Notes: generated by a model from the sequence alone, not told the origin. A DNA stretch of 64,000 nt from Mesorhizobium sp. NZP2077 (GCF_013170805.1 NZ_CP051293.1:1603501-1667500), one strand, 5' to 3'; positions 9,916-19,972 are shown, counted from the first letter of the stretch. Numbers and translations: made by a program.

Positions 9916-10467
9916 GTGAGCGGCAAGGACGAGGCCGAACTTTCCCGGCTGTTGCGGGCCGCGATCGCGGGAGACGAAAAGGCCTACGCCGACTTTCTTC
10001 ACCGGATTGCCGCGCTGGTGCGTGGTTTTGTCCGGCGCAAGATCGTGCAGGGCGGGGTCGATCCCGAGGATGTCGTGCAGGAAACCTTGCTGGCCATTCA
10101 TGTGAAACGGCATACCTGGCGCCAGGACGCGCCGGTGCTGCCTTGGATCTATGCGATCGCCCGCTTCAAGCTGATCGATGCGTTCCGGCGGCGCGGTCGA
10201 CGCATCGAGATCGATGTCGACGATATAGCCGAGACCTTTGCCGAGCCGGAGACCGAAACCGTCAGCGAGCGCGACATCAACCGGGCGCTGGACGGGCTGC
10301 CGCCGGCCCAGCGTTCCGTGGTTTCGGCGGTATCCGTGGAAGGCCGCTCGATCGGCGAGACGGCAGCGAAGTTCGGCATCAGCGAGACGGCGGTGCGTGT
10401 GTCGCTGCATCGCGGACTTGCCGCCATAGCCAAGCGATTTGGGCAGGGGCGATTCGGGCGGGAATGA
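9916..10467 (+). CDS. ECF RNA polymerase sigma factor, SigF/NrsF type
   Basis: A 183-residue ECF sigma factor. Region 2 spans about 10-90 (DPEDVVQETLLAIHVKRHTW and FKLIDAFRRRGRR) and region 4 about 120-175 (LPPAQRSVV, then an H-T-H around GETAAKFGISETAVRVSLHR). No C-terminal extension is present. The GTG at 9916 follows GGGGAGTG. The gene is one base away from a membrane protein of the NrsF family, the standard partner of this group, so it is probably held at the membrane until a stress signal arrives. In Caulobacter the equivalent factor responds to metals and oxidants; the trigger here is unknown. Confidence 0.92.
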   Translation: MSGKDEAELSRLLRAAIAGDEKAYADFLHRIAALVRGFVRRKIVQGGVDPEDVVQETLLAIHVKRHTWRQDAPVLPWIYAIARFKLIDAFRRRGRRIEIDVDDIAETFAEPETETVSERDINRALDGLPPAQRSVVSAVSVEGRSIGETAAKFGISETAVRVSLHRGLAAIAKRFGQGRFGRE

Positions 10468-10468
10468 C

Positions 10469-11107
10469 ATGAGGACCGAGGATCTCATCAAGGCGCTGGA
10501 CGCCGATGCAGGCAGCAAGGCGATGCCATTGCGTTCGGCCTGGTGGCTGGCTGCCGGTGCGGCCATTGTCGTCGCGGCGGTCGTTTTCCTGCTGACGATC
10601 GGCCCGCGCCCCGACTTCATGGTCGCCGCGCACACGATGCGCTTCCTGTCGAAATTCGTTTTCACCATCTTGTTGGCCATCAGCGCCTTCGCCCTTATCC
10701 GCGCTTTGTCGACGCCAGGTGCCCCAACAGGTCTGGCGATGGCGGGGATGCTTGCCGCGCCGCTGCTGGTGGCCGTTGCGGTGGTGCTGGAGCTCTTCAT
10801 GGTGCCGGAGGCGTTGTGGGGCACGCGCATGGTGGGCTCCAACATGATGATCTGCATGGGCTTCATCCCGCTGATCGGCATCGGCCCGCTGGCCATCTTC
10901 CTGTGGATGCTGCGCTACGGGGCGCCGACGCGGCCAGTGCTGGCCGGTGCGGTCGCGGGCCTGCTCGCCGGCGGGTTGGCGGCGACCTTCTATGCCGCGC
11001 ATTGTTTCGACGATTCGCCGCTTTTCGTCGCCACCTGGTACACGATCGCGATTGCGGCGCTTGCCTTGCTTGGCGCGCTCGGCGGGCGGTTTTTCTTGCG
11101 CTGGTAG
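10469..11107 (+). CDS. NrsF-family (DUF1109) membrane anti-sigma factor
   Basis: A 212-residue protein with about six hydrophobic segments, as in the DUF1109/NrsF family, which binds and silences the cognate ECF sigma factor. The N-terminal MRTEDLIKALDADAG is the short cytoplasmic stretch expected to contact the sigma factor. Cysteines occur in MMICMGF and AAHCFDD; cysteine pairs are used for sensing in Caulobacter NrsF, but whether these two are equivalent was not checked. It starts one base after the sigma stop codon. Confidence 0.88.
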   Translation: MRTEDLIKALDADAGSKAMPLRSAWWLAAGAAIVVAAVVFLLTIGPRPDFMVAAHTMRFLSKFVFTILLAISAFALIRALSTPGAPTGLAMAGMLAAPLLVAVAVVLELFMVPEALWGTRMVGSNMMICMGFIPLIGIGPLAIFLWMLRYGAPTRPVLAGAVAGLLAGGLAATFYAAHCFDDSPLFVATWYTIAIAALALLGALGGRFFLRW

Positions 11108-11272
11108 CAGGATACCTGCGACCACACCCCCGTGCACACCGATCCTTAATCATGCCGGCAATTGTTTGCCGGTTGCCCATATCGCCAGTACCCCTCACGC
11201 AACCTTTCCTTAAAATCGATCCTTCAAGGTTTTAACGGGAAAAAGCGATTGCCCACGGGGGTGGCACGCATC

Positions 11273-13246
11273 GTGAGATTACCGGGACTCATCAGATTTC
11301 GCGGACATGTTGCGCCGGCGTTGCTTGTGGCCGGCCTCGCCGTGGCGGCGGCCTCGGTCGTGCTGTCGAGGCTGGACCTTGGCGCCGAGGCACTCAAAAT
11401 TTGTCTTCAAGCTTCGGTCGCCGTTGCGGCCGGGGCTCTTTTCCTCGCCAGCCTGTTTGTCGTTCGTATCTCCGACGACCGGCGGCAGATCGCGCAGAGC
11501 GAGCAGCGCTTCCGCCGGGCCATGCAGGATTCGGCGATCGGCATCGCCATTGTCGGGCTGGACGGGCGCATTCTCGAAACCAATCCGGCCTTAGCCACAA
11601 TGCTTGGCTACAGCCGCGAGGAGATCGAGGCGCTGACGTTTTTCCAGATCACGCATCCCGACGACCTGCAGATCGGGCGCGAAACCATGGATGGTCTGAA
11701 GGCCGGGACCGTCCATGCCTTTCACCTCGAGAAGCGCTATCTGCGGAAGGACGGCACACCCGTTTGGGCGCATCTCGCCGGCTCCGTCATTCGTGACCAG
11801 AAAAGCGGCCGACCGCTTCATCTCGTCTCGCAGATCGAAGACATCAACGCGCGCAAGCAGGCCGAAGCGCGCATTGCGGAAGCCGAAACACGCTGGAATT
11901 TCGCGCTGGCCGGCGCCGGCCAAGGCGTCTGGGATTTCGACATCCGCAAAGGCGGCACGACCTATTCCTCGACCTGGGTCAAGATGCTGGGTTATGCGGA
12001 TGGCGAACTCGACGGCGATACGAACCGCTGGCTGACCATGATCCATCCCGACGACAGCGAGACCGTCGCCGAAGCGGACCGCGCCCACCTTGACGGCCAG
12101 ACGGAGTTTTTCGAGGCCGAGTTCAGGATGCGTCACAAGGACGGCCACTGGATCTGGATTCTCGATCGCGGCAAGGCCATAGAGCGCGACGGGGACGGGC
12201 GTCTGATCAGGGCCATCGGCAGCCTGACCGACATCACCCGACGCAAGGAAGTCGAAGAGCGTCTGACCGTGTCGGCGGCAATGCTGGCCGACGAGAAAGA
12301 GCGACTACGGGTGACGCTGCAGTCGATCGGCGATGCCGTCATCTGTACCGATGCGGCGAGCCGCGTCACCTTCATGAACCCGGTTGCCGAGAAGCTGACC
12401 GGTGTTTCCGGCGAGGCGGCACTCGGCAAGACGCTCGGCCATGTCTATTGGGCGGTCGACGAGGAAACGGGTCACAGGATCGGCGTGACACGGCCGGCGA
12501 TCGGCGCGGAGGCGCCCTCCGATCAGAACAGTCGCGCCGTGTTGATCCGCCGAGATGACACACGCTGCAGCATCCGTCAGGTCGTGTCGCCGATCATGAA
12601 CGAGCGCGACGAATTCTGCGGCCTGGTCATCGTCTTCCAGGACTTCACCGATGCGCGTGCCCTGCAGCGCCAGCTCGCTCACGCCGCCGCGCATGATGCG
12701 CTGACCGGCCTTGCCAATCGCTTGAGCTTCATCCGCACCATGGAGGGATTGGTCGATCAGGCGCGCAAGGACGGCACGACGGCCGGGAGCGGCCATCAGT
12801 TCATGTTCATTGACCTCGATCATTTCAAACTGGTCAACGACACCGGTGGTCACGCCGCCGGAGACGCCTTGCTAAAGCGGGTCGCCGAGGCCGTGCGCGA
12901 CGTGCTTGGGCCCGAGGACATTGTCGCGCGCCTGGGTGGCGACGAATTCGCGGTCATCCTGAAATCGGGTTCGACGGCCGGCGCCAGGATCGCGGCGCGC
13001 TCCATCATCGATGCGATAGCCGGCCTCAACTTCACCTGGGCCGGCCGGCCGCACGCGATCGGTGCCAGCATCGGGCTGGCGGCGATCTGCGCCAATTGCG
13101 GCGATGTCGATGAGATCATCGCAAAGGCTGACGCCGCCTGCTATGTGGCCAAGGCCGCCGGCCGCGGGTGCGTTTCGGTGGCCTCGGATGACAGGATCAC
13201 CGACAACAGGTCAGAACTGCCCGCGCCGCTTGCCGCAGCGTCGTGA
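11273..13246 (+). CDS. Membrane-anchored PAS-PAS-PAS-GGDEF protein, probable diguanylate cyclase
   Basis: About 657 residues. Two N-terminal membrane helices (APALLVAGLAVAAASVVLS and VAVAAGALFLASLFVV) are followed by three PAS domains (first near FRRAMQDSAIGIAIV, second near WNFALAGAGQGVWDF, third near LRVTLQSIGDAVICT) and a C-terminal GGDEF domain with an intact RLGGDEFAVIL active site. The position of the RxxD inhibitory site reads GPED, so product inhibition is probably absent. There is no EAL domain. The GTG at 11273 is chosen for the GGGGGTGG eight bases upstream; in-frame GTG at 11261 and TTG at 11249 are alternatives. Confidence 0.88.
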   Translation: MRLPGLIRFRGHVAPALLVAGLAVAAASVVLSRLDLGAEALKICLQASVAVAAGALFLASLFVVRISDDRRQIAQSEQRFRRAMQDSAIGIAIVGLDGRILETNPALATMLGYSREEIEALTFFQITHPDDLQIGRETMDGLKAGTVHAFHLEKRYLRKDGTPVWAHLAGSVIRDQKSGRPLHLVSQIEDINARKQAEARIAEAETRWNFALAGAGQGVWDFDIRKGGTTYSSTWVKMLGYADGELDGDTNRWLTMIHPDDSETVAEADRAHLDGQTEFFEAEFRMRHKDGHWIWILDRGKAIERDGDGRLIRAIGSLTDITRRKEVEERLTVSAAMLADEKERLRVTLQSIGDAVICTDAASRVTFMNPVAEKLTGVSGEAALGKTLGHVYWAVDEETGHRIGVTRPAIGAEAPSDQNSRAVLIRRDDTRCSIRQVVSPIMNERDEFCGLVIVFQDFTDARALQRQLAHAAAHDALTGLANRLSFIRTMEGLVDQARKDGTTAGSGHQFMFIDLDHFKLVNDTGGHAAGDALLKRVAEAVRDVLGPEDIVARLGGDEFAVILKSGSTAGARIAARSIIDAIAGLNFTWAGRPHAIGASIGLAAICANCGDVDEIIAKADAACYVAKAAGRGCVSVASDDRITDNRSELPAPLAAAS

Positions 13247-13255
13247 GCCGACGCG

Positions 13256-14134
<879 letters not shown>

Positions 14135-14197
14135 TACACCGATCCCGTCCTGAGCCCTTCCGCACGATTTGCGAAAGCGCTCCACCTTTTGTTTTCC

Positions 14198-14241
14198 GCA
14201 ATTCCGGACGCAAAACCGCTGCGTACTTTTGCTGGAATTGC
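14198..14241. repeat. Dispersed GCAATTCC...GGAATTGC element, copy A
   Basis: A 44-base unit bounded by the inverted octamers GCAATTCC and GGAATTGC, with GGACGCAAAACCGCTGCG and ACTTTTGCT inside. Two more copies lie at 39890-39957 and 46362-46405. This copy lies between the hydroxyacyl-CoA dehydrogenase start and the end of etfA. Confidence 0.8.
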
Positions 14242-14280
14242 TTCTGGCCTTTGCGGCCTGGTTTTTGTGCAGTGCAAACT

Positions 14281-14308
14281 AAAAGGGCGGGGAGACTTCG
14301 TCTACCCC
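14281..14308 (-). terminator. Probable terminator of etfBA
   Basis: On the minus strand, GGGG-T-AGAC pairs with GTCTCCCC across a GAA loop (14289-14308, one bulged base), followed after four bases by TTTT (14284-14281). It starts 34 bases past the etfA stop codon. Confidence 0.5.
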
Positions 14309-14342
14309 ACCCCCGGTATTTAATACGCTTTGTCAGAGAGCG

Positions 14343-15272
14343 TCAAAGCGCCTTCTGCAACTCCGGCAGAATGACGAAGAGATCGCCGACGAGGCCATAG
14401 TCGGCAACCTGGAAGATCGGTGCTTCCTCGTCCTTATTGATAGCGACGATGACCTTCGAATCCTTCATGCCGGCGAGGTGCTGGATGGCGCCGGAGATGC
14501 CGACCGCGATGTAGAGATCGGGAGCGACGACCTTGCCGGTCTGACCGACCTGCCAGTCGTTCGGCGCATAGCCGGCATCGACAGCGGCGCGCGAAGCGCC
14601 GACCGCCGCACCGAGCTTGTCGGCGACCGGCAGGATGACTTCCTGGAACTTCTCCGAGGAGCCGAGAGCACGGCCGCCCGAAATGATGATCTTGGCCGAG
14701 GTCAGTTCCGGACGGTCAGTGTCCGACAGCTTGTTCTCGACGAAGGTGGAGAGGCCGGGATTGGCCGCCGCCTTGACGGTCTCGACCGCGGCCGAGCCGC
14801 CCTCAGGGGCTGCCTGGAAGGAGGCGGTGCGCACGGTGATGACCTTCTTGGCGTCGGTCGACTGCACGGTCTGGATGGCGTTGCCGGCATAGATCGGCCG
14901 CTTGAACGTGTCGGGCGAGAGCACTTCGATGATCTCGGACACCTGCGCGACATCGAGCAGGGCCGCCACGCGCGGCGCGACGTTCTTGCCCGACGAGGTC
15001 GCCGGCGCGATGATCGTGTCGTAAGCGCCGGCAAGTGACACGACGAGTGCGGCCAGCGGCTCGGCGAGGCGCTCGGTGAGTTCGTCGGCGTCAGCAAGCA
15101 GCACCTTGGTCACGCCCTTGAGCTTGGCGGCGGCGTCGGCCGCCGGCTTGGCGCCCTTGCCGGCAACCAGCACGTGGACATCCGAGCCGATCTGCAGGGC
15201 CGCTGAAAGCGCCTTGGCGGTCTGGTCGGAAAGCGTCGCGTTGTCGTGTTCTGCGATGAGGAGAATTGCCAT
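14343..15272 (-). CDS. etfA: Electron transfer flavoprotein alpha subunit
   Basis: A 309-residue FAD-binding subunit. The C-terminal half has the conserved signature region [43 protein letters not shown] and [12 protein letters not shown], which bind FAD and mark EtfA. Together with EtfB, 20 bases upstream, it passes electrons from acyl-CoA dehydrogenases to the quinone pool through ETF-ubiquinone oxidoreductase. Nothing unusual in length or motifs. Confidence 0.97.
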   Translation of the reverse strand: MAILLIAEHDNATLSDQTAKALSAALQIGSDVHVLVAGKGAKPAADAAAKLKGVTKVLLADADELTERLAEPLAALVVSLAGAYDTIIAPATSSGKNVAPRVAALLDVAQVSEIIEVLSPDTFKRPIYAGNAIQTVQSTDAKKVITVRTASFQAAPEGGSAAVETVKAAANPGLSTFVENKLSDTDRPELTSAKIIISGGRALGSSEKFQEVILPVADKLGAAVGASRAAVDAGYAPNDWQVGQTGKVVAPDLYIAVGISGAIQHLAGMKDSKVIVAINKDEEAPIFQVADYGLVGDLFVILPELQKAL

Positions 15273-15292
15273 TTTATCTGTTCCTTCCGATC

Positions 15293-16042
15293 TCAGAGCA
15301 CGCCGGCTTCGTTCTTGAGCTTGTCGACCAGTTCGGCGACGCTCTTGACCTTGACGCCCGCCTTGCGGCCGCTCGGCTCCTCGGTCTTGATGACCTTCAG
15401 GCGCGGCTTGACGTCGGCGCCGTAGTCGGCTGGCGATTTCTCGTCGAGCTGCTTCTTCTTGGCCTTCATGATGTTGGGCAAAGAGGCATAGCGCGGCTGG
15501 TTGAGGCGAAGGTCGGCGGTGATGATCGCCGGCATCTTCAGTTCCACAGTCTGCAGGCCACCGTCGACTTCACGCGTCACCTTGGCCTTGTCGCCGTCGA
15601 GCACGACTTTTGAAGCGAAGGTGCCTTGCGCCCAACCCAGAAGTGCCGCCAGCATCTGGCCGGTCTGGTTGGAATCGTCGTCGATCGCCTGCTTGCCGAG
15701 GATGACGAGGCCGGGCTGTTCGGCGTCGACGACGCCCTTCAGCACCTTGGCGACGCCGAGCGGCTCGGTCTGCTCGTCGGTCTTGACCAGGATGGCGCGG
15801 TCGGCGCCCATGGCGAGCGCTGTGCGCAGGGTTTCCTGCGCCTGCTGCGGGCCGACCGACACGACGATGATCTCTTCGGCCTTGCCGGCTTCCTTCAGCC
15901 GGATCGCCTCTTCGACCGCGATCTCGTCGAACGGGTTCATCGCCATCTTGACGTTGGCGAGTTCCACCGCCGAACCATCAGCCTTCACGCGAACCTTGAC
16001 GTTCGCATCCACAACCCGCTTCACGGGCACAAGGATCTTCAT
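15293..16042 (-). CDS. etfB: Electron transfer flavoprotein beta subunit
   Basis: A 249-residue subunit. [19 protein letters not shown] at the N-terminus, [24 protein letters not shown] and [19 protein letters not shown] are characteristic of EtfB, which binds AMP and docks on the acyl-CoA dehydrogenases. It is co-transcribed with etfA. An inverted repeat lies about 85 bases upstream of the start. Confidence 0.97.
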   Translation of the reverse strand: MKILVPVKRVVDANVKVRVKADGSAVELANVKMAMNPFDEIAVEEAIRLKEAGKAEEIIVVSVGPQQAQETLRTALAMGADRAILVKTDEQTEPLGVAKVLKGVVDAEQPGLVILGKQAIDDDSNQTGQMLAALLGWAQGTFASKVVLDGDKAKVTREVDGGLQTVELKMPAIITADLRLNQPRYASLPNIMKAKKKQLDEKSPADYGADVKPRLKVIKTEEPSGRKAGVKVKSVAELVDKLKNEAGVL

Positions 16043-16126
16043 TTGCCTGTCACCTCTTCACGCTAGTTGGGCGCGCTATAGCAGCCTGCGCCCTTTCTGA
16101 GTTGTCGAAAGCCGACATTCCTGACT

Positions 16127-16170
16127 GAATTCCGGCCAGACGGAATTCTGGTCGGATGGAAATTCTGGTC
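16127..16170 (-). promoter_or_regulatory. Inverted repeat plus tandem repeat upstream of etfB, possible operator
   Basis: GAATTCCG (16127-16134) and CGGAATTC (16141-16148) form a perfect inverted repeat with six bases between. The decamer AATTCTGGTC then occurs at 16144-16153 and again at 16161-16170, a 17-base period. It lies in the 211-base gap upstream of etfB, after the rhomboid gene ends. It could be an operator; a hairpin-type terminator of the rhomboid gene is less likely, as no T-run follows. Confidence 0.4.
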
Positions 16171-16253
16171 TTGGCCCGCCTGGGCTTAGACGGAGACGTT
16201 TCCGTAGTTGCGGCAACCCTTGACGTCAATACGCTGAAAGCGGCTCAATCGGT

Positions 16254-17054
16254 TCAGTTTGGGCCAGAGGGGTTTCCTCGACCCCAGCGCGTCGTGGTGG
16301 CCGGCGGTTCAGGAACCGCTGTTTCCGCAGCAACCGGCGACGGGTCTGATGTGGGAACCACGGTATCCTCGTCGGCGCCTGCAAAAAGCGGCACCCCTCG
16401 GCTGCGCAGGACAAGCACCAGCACGGCGCCGGCAATGATGCCGCCGATGTGGCAGGCCCAGGAGATCTGGTCCTCACCACCGGCCGCGAACATGACGATC
16501 TGGAACAGCACCCACAGGATGAGCGGGATGAAGGCCGGAATGCGCAGCGGGATGCGGGCGAAGGCCAGAACCCAGACCTTCACCCTGGGATAGAGGATCA
16601 AATAGGCGACGACCACGCCGGCGATGGCGCCCGACGCGCCGATCAGCGGCGCCTGCGAATTCCAGGCGACGAGGCCCTGGAAGGCGGCGCCGGCGATGGC
16701 GCAGAGCAGGTAGAAGATCAGGTAGCGGATGTGGCCGAGCGCGTCCTCGACATTGTCGCCGAACACCCACAGGAACAGCATGTTGCCGCCGAGGTGGAAG
16801 ATGTCGGCATGCAGGAAGGAATAGGTGACGTAGCTCAGGCTTTCGGGGATGATGACAAAGCGGGGGTCGAGCTCTGCTGTGTCGTGAACGACGGACGGGA
16901 TGAAGCCGAGGCCAAGCACGGCGGCATTGGTGAAATTCTCGCCGCCGAGTGCGGTCGCGCAATAGACGAGCGCGTTAGCCACGATCAGGCCGATCGTCAC
17001 ATATTGCAGGCGGATGTGGCGTAGCCTGTTGGTGTCATAAAGCGGGATGAACAT
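16254..17054 (-). CDS. Rhomboid-family intramembrane serine protease
   Basis: A 266-residue polytopic protein with about six helices and a proline-rich C-terminal tail. The catalytic serine is in GASGAIAG (Ser141) and the catalytic histidine in WACHIGG (His202); HLGGNMLFL (His87, Asn91) supplies the oxyanion-side residues. Rhomboids cut helices of membrane proteins inside the bilayer. No substrate is evident from the neighbours. It follows the cobalamin adenosyltransferase gene by 33 bases and may be co-transcribed. Confidence 0.92.
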   Translation of the reverse strand: MFIPLYDTNRLRHIRLQYVTIGLIVANALVYCATALGGENFTNAAVLGLGFIPSVVHDTAELDPRFVIIPESLSYVTYSFLHADIFHLGGNMLFLWVFGDNVEDALGHIRYLIFYLLCAIAGAAFQGLVAWNSQAPLIGASGAIAGVVVAYLILYPRVKVWVLAFARIPLRIPAFIPLILWVLFQIVMFAAGGEDQISWACHIGGIIAGAVLVLVLRSRGVPLFAGADEDTVVPTSDPSPVAAETAVPEPPATTTRWGRGNPSGPN

Positions 17055-17087
17055 CGGTTGCTGGCCCCCTCCCGCTTGTCGATCCGT

Positions 17088-17669
17088 TCAGCGGTTCTTG
17101 CCGGGAACCCATAGCACGTCGGCATTTCCGTTGTCATTGACCGCCCGGGCAGCGACAAACAGGAAATCCGAAACGCGGTTGATGTATTTCAGCCCGTCGC
17201 GGTTGACGTGTTCGCCCGGGTCCTGGGCGAGTGCCACCATCAGCCGCTCAGCTCGTCGCGCCACCGTGCGGGCAAGGTGCAGGGCAGCTGCCGCCGGCGT
17301 GCCGCCATTCAGCACGAAGGATTTGAGCGGTTGGAGATCCTTGTTGAGCAGGTCGATGTCCTTTTCGACACGATCGGTCTGCGTGGAAACGATGCGCAGC
17401 GGTTCATAGCCAAGCGGCTTGCCGTCGTCGGGCACCGCAAGATCGGCGCCGAGGTCGAAAAGGTCATTCTGGATACGGGAAAGCATGGCGTCGATCGCCG
17501 GATGGCTGGTTGCCGTATGGACGCGGGCGATGCCGATACAGGCATTGGCCTCGTCGACCGTGCCGTAGGCATCCACCCGCAGGTCGGATTTCAGCCGCCG
17601 CTCGCCGGTGCCGAGACCCGTGGTGCCATCGTCGCCGGTACGGGTGTAGATCTTGTTGAGCTTGACCAC
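17088..17669 (-). CDS. Cob(I)yrinic acid a,c-diamide adenosyltransferase, PduO type
   Basis: A 193-residue ATP:corrinoid adenosyltransferase. YTRTGDDGTTGL (ATP-binding N-terminus), DAYGTVDEANACIG, and RIQNDLFDLGADLA are PduO-family motifs, as is the C-terminal LHLARTVARRAER with an RXXXR pattern near the active site. It attaches the adenosyl group to cob(I)alamin, making coenzyme B12 for enzymes such as methylmalonyl-CoA mutase. HIG1 lies 25 bases upstream. Confidence 0.93.
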   Translation of the reverse strand: MVKLNKIYTRTGDDGTTGLGTGERRLKSDLRVDAYGTVDEANACIGIARVHTATSHPAIDAMLSRIQNDLFDLGADLAVPDDGKPLGYEPLRIVSTQTDRVEKDIDLLNKDLQPLKSFVLNGGTPAAAALHLARTVARRAERLMVALAQDPGEHVNRDGLKYINRVSDFLFVAARAVNDNGNADVLWVPGKNR

Positions 17670-17694
17670 GTCGCCTCCCGAACGGTCGCCATCC

Positions 17695-17886
17695 TCACTT
17701 GCGGGTGAAATATACCGCGAGCAGAATCAGCACCAGCGCCACGGCCTGCAGCATGACGCGTGCCTGCATCAACTTGTTCGAGGTGACGCCGGAACCGCCG
17801 CGCATCATGTTGATGAGGCCTCGGATCAGCACGATCACCACGGCGGCCATGACCAGAATGGCGAGGATGTTGAAGACGGTTGCCAT
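17695..17886 (-). CDS. HIG1-domain small membrane protein
   Basis: A 63-residue protein with two membrane helices (VFNILAILVMAAVVIVLIRGL and ARVMLQAVALVLILLAVYF) joined by the conserved loop MRGGSGVTSNKLMQARV, the HIG1 signature. Mitochondrial HIG1 proteins (Rcf1/Rcf2) are cytochrome oxidase assembly factors; the bacterial function is not established. It is packed between the SDR gene (26 bases) and the adenosyltransferase gene (25 bases). Confidence 0.85.
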   Translation of the reverse strand: MATVFNILAILVMAAVVIVLIRGLINMMRGGSGVTSNKLMQARVMLQAVALVLILLAVYFTRK

Positions 17887-17912
17887 TGTTGCGTTTCCAG
17901 TTGTTTTCGCGT

Positions 17913-18788
17913 TCAGGCGCGTTTGGCCATCAGGCGGTAGAGTATCGATGCCGGCAGTATGCGTTTGAGCGCAGCGCCGATTTTAGCCGGCACCGTTACC
18001 ACATAGTGCGGGCGCGGGCGCCGCGACAGAAGTGCATGACGCAGAACCTTGTGGACCACTTCCGGCCCAGGCTTCAGCGCCGATTGGCTGCCGCCGGCGC
18101 GCAGCCGCTCCAACTGCGCGGCATAGTCGGCGCTGTGCACGGAATTCTCGATGTCGATGTTTTTCAGGAACCAGGGCAGGCCGTTGCTGGCGATCTTCGA
18201 ATTCACCGGCCCCGGTTCGATCAGCGAAACATGGACGCCGCTGCCTTCCAGTTCCTGGCGCTGACAGAGCATCAGCGCCTCGAGTGCATGTTTGGATGCC
18301 GAATAGGCACCACGAAAGCGTACCGGCACGAGGCCAAGGATCGATGAGCAATGGACGAGGCGGCCATGGCCCTGGTGGCGCATCACCGGCACGAGACGGC
18401 TGGTCAAATCATGCCAGCCGAAGAAATTGACCTCGAACTGCTCCTTGAGCGCTGCCACCGACAGGTCTTCGACGGCGCCGGCCTGGGCGTAGGCGCCGTT
18501 GTTGAAGAGCGCGTCGAGCCTTCCGCCGGTTCGGTCGAGCACTGAAGCCACCAGGGCAGCGATCGAGCCCGGTTCGCCATAGTCGAGGTAGAAAGCCTCG
18601 ATGCCGTCCGTTTCGAGGGCGGCGATGTCTTCCGGCTTGCGCGCTGTCGCGAACACCCGCCAGCCCTCGGCCTTCAGCGCTCGCGCGCAATAGGCGCCTA
18701 TGCCTGAGGACGCACCGGTGATGATGATGGTGCGCAACTCGGTCGCTGGAGAATTCGTGGTTTGACTCAGGGTTGCCATTTGCCGCAT
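17913..18788 (-). CDS. Short-chain dehydrogenase/reductase (SDR) family oxidoreductase
   Basis: A 291-residue classical SDR. The cofactor motif TGASSGIG (about 25-32), NNGAYAQAG, and the catalytic set Ser (CSSILG), YSASK (Tyr-xxx-Lys) are present. Substrate is unknown. The ATG at 18788 follows GGGAAG; a second in-frame ATG at 18779 is possible. First gene of a minus-strand run with close spacing to HIG1, PduO and rhomboid genes, so probably one transcript. Divergent from the BrkB gene. Confidence 0.88.
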   Translation of the reverse strand: MRQMATLSQTTNSPATELRTIIITGASSGIGAYCARALKAEGWRVFATARKPEDIAALETDGIEAFYLDYGEPGSIAALVASVLDRTGGRLDALFNNGAYAQAGAVEDLSVAALKEQFEVNFFGWHDLTSRLVPVMRHQGHGRLVHCSSILGLVPVRFRGAYSASKHALEALMLCQRQELEGSGVHVSLIEPGPVNSKIASNGLPWFLKNIDIENSVHSADYAAQLERLRAGGSQSALKPGPEVVHKVLRHALLSRRPRPHYVVTVPAKIGAALKRILPASILYRLMAKRA

Positions 18789-18837
18789 TCACTTCCCATA
18801 TTCGCGGCGTCGAGACAATCGAAGGGAGCGCGCGTCC

Positions 18838-19689
18838 TTGCTGCGGAATATTGTCGCCCTGCGCCGCGTGCTCTACGACGCGCTCGGTCATTTCAACACC
18901 GATGACGGCTGGGCGATGGCCAGCCATCTGGCGATCACCTCGCTGATGGCGCTGTTTCCGTTCCTGATCTTCGCCACGACGCTGGGCAGCTTCCTCGGCG
19001 CCCAGGCCTTTGCCGACACGGCCGTGCACCTGGTCTTCGACACATGGCCGGATCAGATCGCCAAGCCGATCGCGCATGAGGTGCTGAACGTGCTGACCGT
19101 CCGGCGCACCGATCTGTTGACCTATGGCGTGCTGCTCGCCGCCTATTTTGCCTCGAACGGCATCGAGGCGCTGCGCACGTCGCTCAACCGCGCCTACCGC
19201 GTCACGGAGACGCGCGGCATCATCCATCGCCGGGTGCAGAGCCTGTTCTTCGTGCTGATCGCTACGGCCGGGTTCCTGGCGATCAGCGTGCTGCTGGTCT
19301 TCGCGCCCTTGCTGGCGCGGCTGGCCGAAGCCCATTTCGAGTGGATCAAACCCTATACCGGCACGATCACGCTGTGGCGCTACGTCATCGCCTCAACCGT
19401 TATCATCGGCGGGCTGTTTTCGGTGCACTACTGGCTGCCGGCCGGCAAGCGCCGCTTCGTCTCGCTGGTGCCGGGCATCATCTTCACACTGGCCGCATGG
19501 CTCATCGGCTCGACGATGTTCGCCACCTATCTCGACCATTTCTCGTCCTATGTGACGACCTATGCCGGCCTTGCCTCGATCATGATCGCGGTGGTCTTCC
19601 TCTACATCGTCTCGGCGATCTTCATCCTCGGCGGCGAGCTCAACGCTGCGATCAGCCGCTATCTGGAGGCGCGCGCCCGGGTTGGCTGA
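18838..19689 (+). CDS. YihY/BrkB-family inner membrane protein
   Basis: A 283-residue polytopic protein of the YihY/virulence factor BrkB family, with about six helices. ITSLMALFPFLIF, ASNGIEALRTSLNRAY, and the C-terminal SSYVTTYAGLASIMIAVVFLY and GGELNAA are family hallmarks. The role of the family is unsettled; it is no longer thought to be RNase BN. A TTG at 18838 is used, with GGGAG upstream. Its 3' end overlaps the end of the convergent EamA pseudogene by 31 bases. Confidence 0.9.
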   Translation: MLRNIVALRRVLYDALGHFNTDDGWAMASHLAITSLMALFPFLIFATTLGSFLGAQAFADTAVHLVFDTWPDQIAKPIAHEVLNVLTVRRTDLLTYGVLLAAYFASNGIEALRTSLNRAYRVTETRGIIHRRVQSLFFVLIATAGFLAISVLLVFAPLLARLAEAHFEWIKPYTGTITLWRYVIASTVIIGGLFSVHYWLPAGKRRFVSLVPGIIFTLAAWLIGSTMFATYLDHFSSYVTTYAGLASIMIAVVFLYIVSAIFILGGELNAAISRYLEARARVG

Positions 19690-19972
19690 GTGGCCTGCCG
19701 AGCGGTTGCCAGGCCGACGCCGAAGGTCGTGATCGCCATGCCGACAATCTGCAGCGCATTGAGCTGCTCGTTGAAGAGGGCCCAGGCGATGATCGCCGTC
19801 ACCGCTGGCACGAGGTAGAACAGCGAGGCGACTTTCGACATTTCGCCGTCGCGGATCATCACCATCAAAAGGAAGATGGCGCCGAGCGACAGCACCAGCA
19901 CCAGCCAGGCCATGGCGAAGATCAGTTCGCCGTTGATGACGACGGTGTGCGTCTCGAAGGCAAGCGCGGCTA

